A program made the position numbers and the translations under genes. A stretch of 16,968 bases of DNA from Dunaliella salina (Eukaryota > Chlorophyta > Chlorophyceae > Chlamydomonadales > Dunaliellaceae). Each line of letters opens with the position of its first letter. The stretch's first letter is position 1. Of the stretch, positions 13,796 to 16,968 are shown in pieces. The stretch lies in contig MU069746.1 of NCBI GenBank assembly GCA_002284615.2, forward strand, positions 131,329-148,296. The letters run 5' to 3'. The notes beneath the pieces are model-generated. The model was not told the origin of the DNA. It saw nothing but the letters and a program-made list of their open reading frames with translations, and ran no database searches.

Positions 13796-14579
13796 TAGGA
13801 CTCCAAAAGGCTACACCTCAAAAATCCTTTGGATGCCCCAGAACCAAAGTTTGTCAGTGTTAAGAAGACAAACCCCATCATATTTTGGTCCTGGGAAACC
13901 CATAAGTTCCTGAGGTATGGCCAGATCAAGATCGGGCAAAACTTTTTGAAACCTCCGATTCATGCCGAATCCGATGATGCACAATGTTTTATTTGCGTCT
14001 AAAACATCGCATTCAACATTGTTCAGAAGGTGCTGGGAGCTTCCAGGAGAGTGCCTTTCACTCAAGAAGGAATTTCAGATCAATTTCGGCTCACATGTGA
14101 TGCCTACTCCTGCATGCTCAGGTATCACGATGGAAGCCTGCTGACCTCATTCCCACACCTTTACGCACAGAACAATAACTTTCCCTTGTACGCCCCGCAC
14201 ATGGGGGTTCCACCAGTGGATGCAGTGTAGAGACTGCAACGATGCCTAGCTCCTGAAATGCTGCATGGATGGGACCGAACAGAACAGCATTCCGGAAGCC
14301 TCTTTTTTGGGGGATGCTGCATGTTGTATACATGAGGTTCAATACCAATGCCCATTTCACCAACTGTTAAGCCATACATATTGTAAATCGACCTGGCAAG
14401 GTTGTCATGTTCCAGCCAACCCTGGCCATCAGTGTAAGGGACTGACAAACCTTGATGCTTGCGTCAGGGGCCTTGAGGGAGATTCGGGTTTGAAGCCTGG
14501 ATTTGCTCGGAGAATCTCGTTTGGGATCTTTGGTGGCGACTTTGGTTCTTAATCATGCTGCCTTAGGGCAACCGTAGAT
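13796..14579 (-). other. Unrecognised segment between the two long repeats
   Basis: The minus strand carries three overlapping protein-like frames: 14161-14448 (SIYNMYGLTVGEMGIGIEP), 14118-14363 (GFRNAVLFGPIHAAFQELGI) and 13811-14065 (NKTLCIIGFGMNRRFQKVLP, then DLDLAIPQELMGFPGPKYDG). They could be one decayed coding sequence with frameshifts, but + strand frames of similar length overlap, so chance is possible. No family is recognised. Confidence 0.25.
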
Positions 14580-15330
14580 CTCCTTTTAAATCCAAGTACA
14601 GTGTCTGAATGAAGAGGAAAAGCATAAATAGCCCCACCAGTGTTCTTGCACACAAGCAAACCTCATTGTCTGGCCTCAAATAACAGGAGTTTGCCTGTGT
14701 TTAGTTCCATGCCTGGCAGGCCAGACCAGCTATGTCGAGCGTCCACTTCCAGCCTGCTGGAAGCGGAGAGTGCAACGACTGACCCCCCACACCTTTTGAC
14801 CGGCATTAGTTGTACAAAGCCCCAACGCGGCTATCACCACTACTGTCCATTCCCATATACTTCTAAAGATGCATCCACTTTATGTGTGACACCACGAAGC
14901 CTTACATCAGGCAAGGACATGAGTGCGTACACACACATGTTTGGCCAAGTCAGTGTCTCACCGAACGTGCCTGGACCTTCTTCTTAGCAAATGCTTGGCA
15001 CACATCCCACTTCGTCTTTTTAAAAAGTTTTAACTGGTGGGGGGGTTTTGTGGGCTGCGTGGCGGGAAGGGGCCTTCGCCAACTGAAATGAAGCCATGAG
15101 AACTTGTTCAGGATTGCGTGCAAGAGACTTATTGTCAAGCAGAAATGACAGACAGTCCATTCGAAGACAGTTCTGTGTTGCCGCTCTCAACCCGTCATCT
15201 CATCTCATCCATGTTGAGTCGAAGAACTACGTTCATGATTTAATTCAAAGACCTGGTTGAACTGTTGGGAGCTGTCCTCTTGAAACGGCTCTGCCTATCA
15301 GATCAACGGCTATGTAGCCCACCCTATTAG
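14580..15330. repeat. Long diverged direct repeat, copy B
   Basis: Second copy of the 13036-13795 repeat in the same orientation, without a coding end in front of it. The distance between copy starts is about 1.54 kb. Confidence 0.7.
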
Positions 15331-15750
15331 AAAGAAGTAGGAGCGATTCCTAAGGATTTTCCTGTGTGGGCGGCCTAGGCTTGCAGATGGTTGTGTGGAT
15401 AAACCTTCTTTCGTAAGAAAGAGAGAGCGTGGTCATGTGCTGAAGAGCTGACTGCTTGCAAGCACCCCTCTGTCAAGGATTATCCAGGGAGGGAGTTATC
15501 CAGGTAGACAGGGAACATACATGAAGTAGTGGTGCCTGCAAGGTCTAGCTGCCCAAAGAGGAGGGGGGCCAAGCAAGGAAGGGAGGGACCAAGCAAGCCA
15601 AGCAGGACTGGAAGATCGCGTGCAGAGGGGGAAGGTATGTGGTGCTTTGTGAGTTTCCTATCCAGGTGGTGCAGGAACAGCTAGCTTAAATACTGAGGAG
15701 GACTGTCCAGGGCCGATAGGAGGCCATCGTCTCGTAGCCAAAAAAAAGAA
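15331..15750. other. Intergenic, AAGCAAG/GGGAGGGA-rich
   Basis: A loose cluster of CCAAGCAAGG and CCAAGCAAGCC motifs lies at 15567-15603. No gene is supported. Confidence 0.4.
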
Positions 15751-15752
15751 AC

Positions 15753-15856
15753 CATTTTTGATGGCGTCTTGTGTCCGGCGCAGGGCCCCTTGCATGCCCT
15801 GTTTAGTGGTGGTCCTCGACTTGAAGAAATACAGCGTGTTCCCCACCCATCTGCGT
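15753..15856 (-). CDS. Candidate minus-strand exon, function unknown
   Basis: On the minus strand a strong polypyrimidine tract and acceptor (CTCTCCTCTCTTCAG) precedes an open 104-nt stretch reading RRWVGNTLYFFKSRTTTKQG, then MQGALRRTQDAIKNG. A possible donor G|GTTTCT follows at 15752. The charged, helical sequence looks protein-like, but no other exon of such a gene was found, and the family is not recognised. Confidence 0.27.
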
Positions 15857-15859
15857 CTG

Positions 15860-16108
15860 AAGAGAGGAGAGAGTTTAGAGTTTAGAAGGTGAGCAATGCT
15901 GTTGCTTTTGCTTTGCATGCCCAAACACGCAAGCAAGATCGCACGCTGTCACAGCTGAGCACGCAAGCACGCACGCATGCTGCCATCATGATGTAGCAGG
16001 GCACTGTGAACCTGGAATTTGTGAACTAAAAGCACTCATGTCTCGCAGCATGAAATGCCTTCGCAACATGGGCTGAACCTATATCTCCTTCCTTCCTTGA
16101 ACCTGCAG
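15860..16108 (+). other. Upstream intron or intergenic before the second gene
   Basis: It contains ACGCAAGCACGCACGCATGC-type short repeats (15927-15980) and ends in a CT-rich tract and ACCTGCAG at 16108, used here as acceptor. Confidence 0.4.
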
Positions 16109-16169
16109 CGCGCATTCGTCTCCAGTCATCAAGCCCTACCTCGAGGTTATAGACCTGAATACTAAACAG
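16109..16169 (+). CDS. Second gene, candidate exon
   Basis: 61 nt between ACCTGCAG and the donor ACAG|GTATGT, both good matches to the borders of the OPR-RAP gene. Read so that one base completes a preceding codon, it gives AHSSPVIKPYLEVIDLNTKQ. It ends phase 0, which agrees with the next candidate exon. The protein family is not recognised from so short a piece. Confidence 0.5.
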
Positions 16170-16783
16170 GTATGTGTGGTTAAATGATTGTGAGTAAGCA
16201 CAATCACAGTGATTGCACTACCTTGCGTGTAAAACAGTTCGCATTGGATTTCTAAACCTCCCCAGGGTCCTCCTTTCCGGGGCATGCTAAGGGTTTCCAG
16301 GGAGTGCCGATCCGCGCAATTCTATTGCACCTGTATGTGGACACATTCATTCACCTACGTCAGAAAGGAACTGATGAGGATGCCCCCTCAGCAGCTTGCA
16401 CAGGGGCAAAGATGATGGCCTAATGCATCTCCAACACAGGCTACATTTGACAATGTACAAGCTTTGTGCAGGGCTATCATTAGTTTTCCTACACAGCACC
16501 TTGTTGGTGTTGCTTGTGCATGTGCAGATGGACTTCTGCGGGCACCCATGTTTGAACTGGCTTGCAATTTGTGCGCGTTCCATCACAGATACGTGCTGGC
16601 AATCATTGTTGAGAGCATACAGCCCATATGATCAGTGCTTGACACCTGCTTCCCTCAGTCCTCAGACAGAGATGTCAAATCTCTCATCAAACCACCACTG
16701 ACATGCTTGTTGTGGACCCTTGTACTGTCGCGGTCGTGAGTGTGAGCATGGACCATGTTTCTCTCCTTTTCTCTCTGTGTCAG
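16170..16783 (+). other. Candidate intron of the second gene
   Basis: It runs from GTATGT to a strong polypyrimidine acceptor (CTCTCCTTTTCTCTCTGTGT before CAG). Open frames inside (for example 16396-16701) do not look protein-like, but an internal exon cannot be excluded. Confidence 0.4.
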
Positions 16784-16810
16784 CTTGCTGTGGATGCCAC
16801 TGCCCTGCAG
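16784..16810 (+). CDS. Second gene, next candidate exon
   Basis: Nine phase-0 codons (LAVDATALQ) between a strong acceptor and a donor-like CAG|GTTGTG. Alternatively the exon continues as VVFTADSLKQDAPT to a GTGTGT donor near 16855. The frame agrees with 16109-16169. Confidence 0.4.
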
Positions 16811-16854
16811 GTTGTGTTCACAGCAGACAGTTTGAAACAGGACGCGCCCACACG

Positions 16855-16887
16855 TGTGTGTGTGTGTGCACTCGGGCGCTTTGAATA

Positions 16888-16918
<31 letters not shown>

Positions 16919-16937
16919 GTGATGGAAGTTGTGGACC

Positions 16938-16968
<31 letters not shown>
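16855..16968 (+). repeat. Clustered (TG)n tracts at the window edge
   Basis: Three TG tracts (about 16855-16869, 16890-16918 and 16940-16968) are separated by short unique sequence. The last one is cut by the window end. Confidence 0.9.

Noticed and set aside
13036..15330. Classical LTR retrotransposon
   Set aside because: The direct repeats are too diverged by eye, no TG...CA ends or primer-binding site were seen, and copy A is continuous with the R3 coding end.
1..16968. CRISPR array, tRNA or rRNA genes
   Set aside because: The tandem repeats here are minisatellites without unique spacers, and no tRNA-like TTCRANNC arm with a matching stem or rRNA core sequence was noticed.

Overview
The window looks like nuclear DNA of a green alga (Chlorophyta; order not resolvable). 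The signs are a gene split into many small exons with GT/GC...TGCAG-type introns, octotricopeptide (OPR)-like repeats fused to a RAP domain (a combination best known from chlorophyte organelle RNA factors), near-balanced base composition, long (TG)n tracts and many decayed transposable elements. There is no operon-like structure and no bacterial gene.

Region 1 (1-9162, + strand) is the 3' part of one gene. Ten exons can be joined with continuous reading frame through nine introns: 211-318, 2179-2297, 2562-2649, 4128-4226, 4520-4594, 5265-5321, 6320-6444, 6933-7080, 7930-8091 and 9112-9162. They give the last 343 residues of a protein with four OPR-like helical repeats (Trp-to-Trp spacing 37, 35 and 38 residues), an Ala-rich linker and a C-terminal RAP domain. 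By family it should be an organelle-targeted RNA-binding factor. The 5' end lies outside the window. Two consecutive introns have GC-AG borders.

The introns are swollen with other material. Intron 1 holds a frameshifted coding relic that was later split by a 386-bp hAT-type MITE with perfect 20-bp TIRs and a perfect 8-bp TSD, a 12-bp tandem repeat, and a long imperfect hairpin. Introns 3, 5 and 6 carry minisatellites; those in introns 3 and 5 run up to, or into, the 3' splice site.

Region 2 (about 9163-16000) has no convincing intact gene. It holds a putative decayed ORF (9457-9812), two 5'-truncated minus-strand non-LTR retrotransposon tails (10095-11210), and a cluster of plus-strand tails of another element with a possible PD-(D/E)XK-like domain (11730-13060). 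Two long diverged direct repeats (about 13036-13795 and 14580-15330) flank an unrecognised segment.

Region 3 (16109 to the end) shows two small exon-like blocks that probably start the visible part of a second plus-strand gene, running into (TG)n repeats at the window edge. No tRNA, rRNA or CRISPR was recognised.
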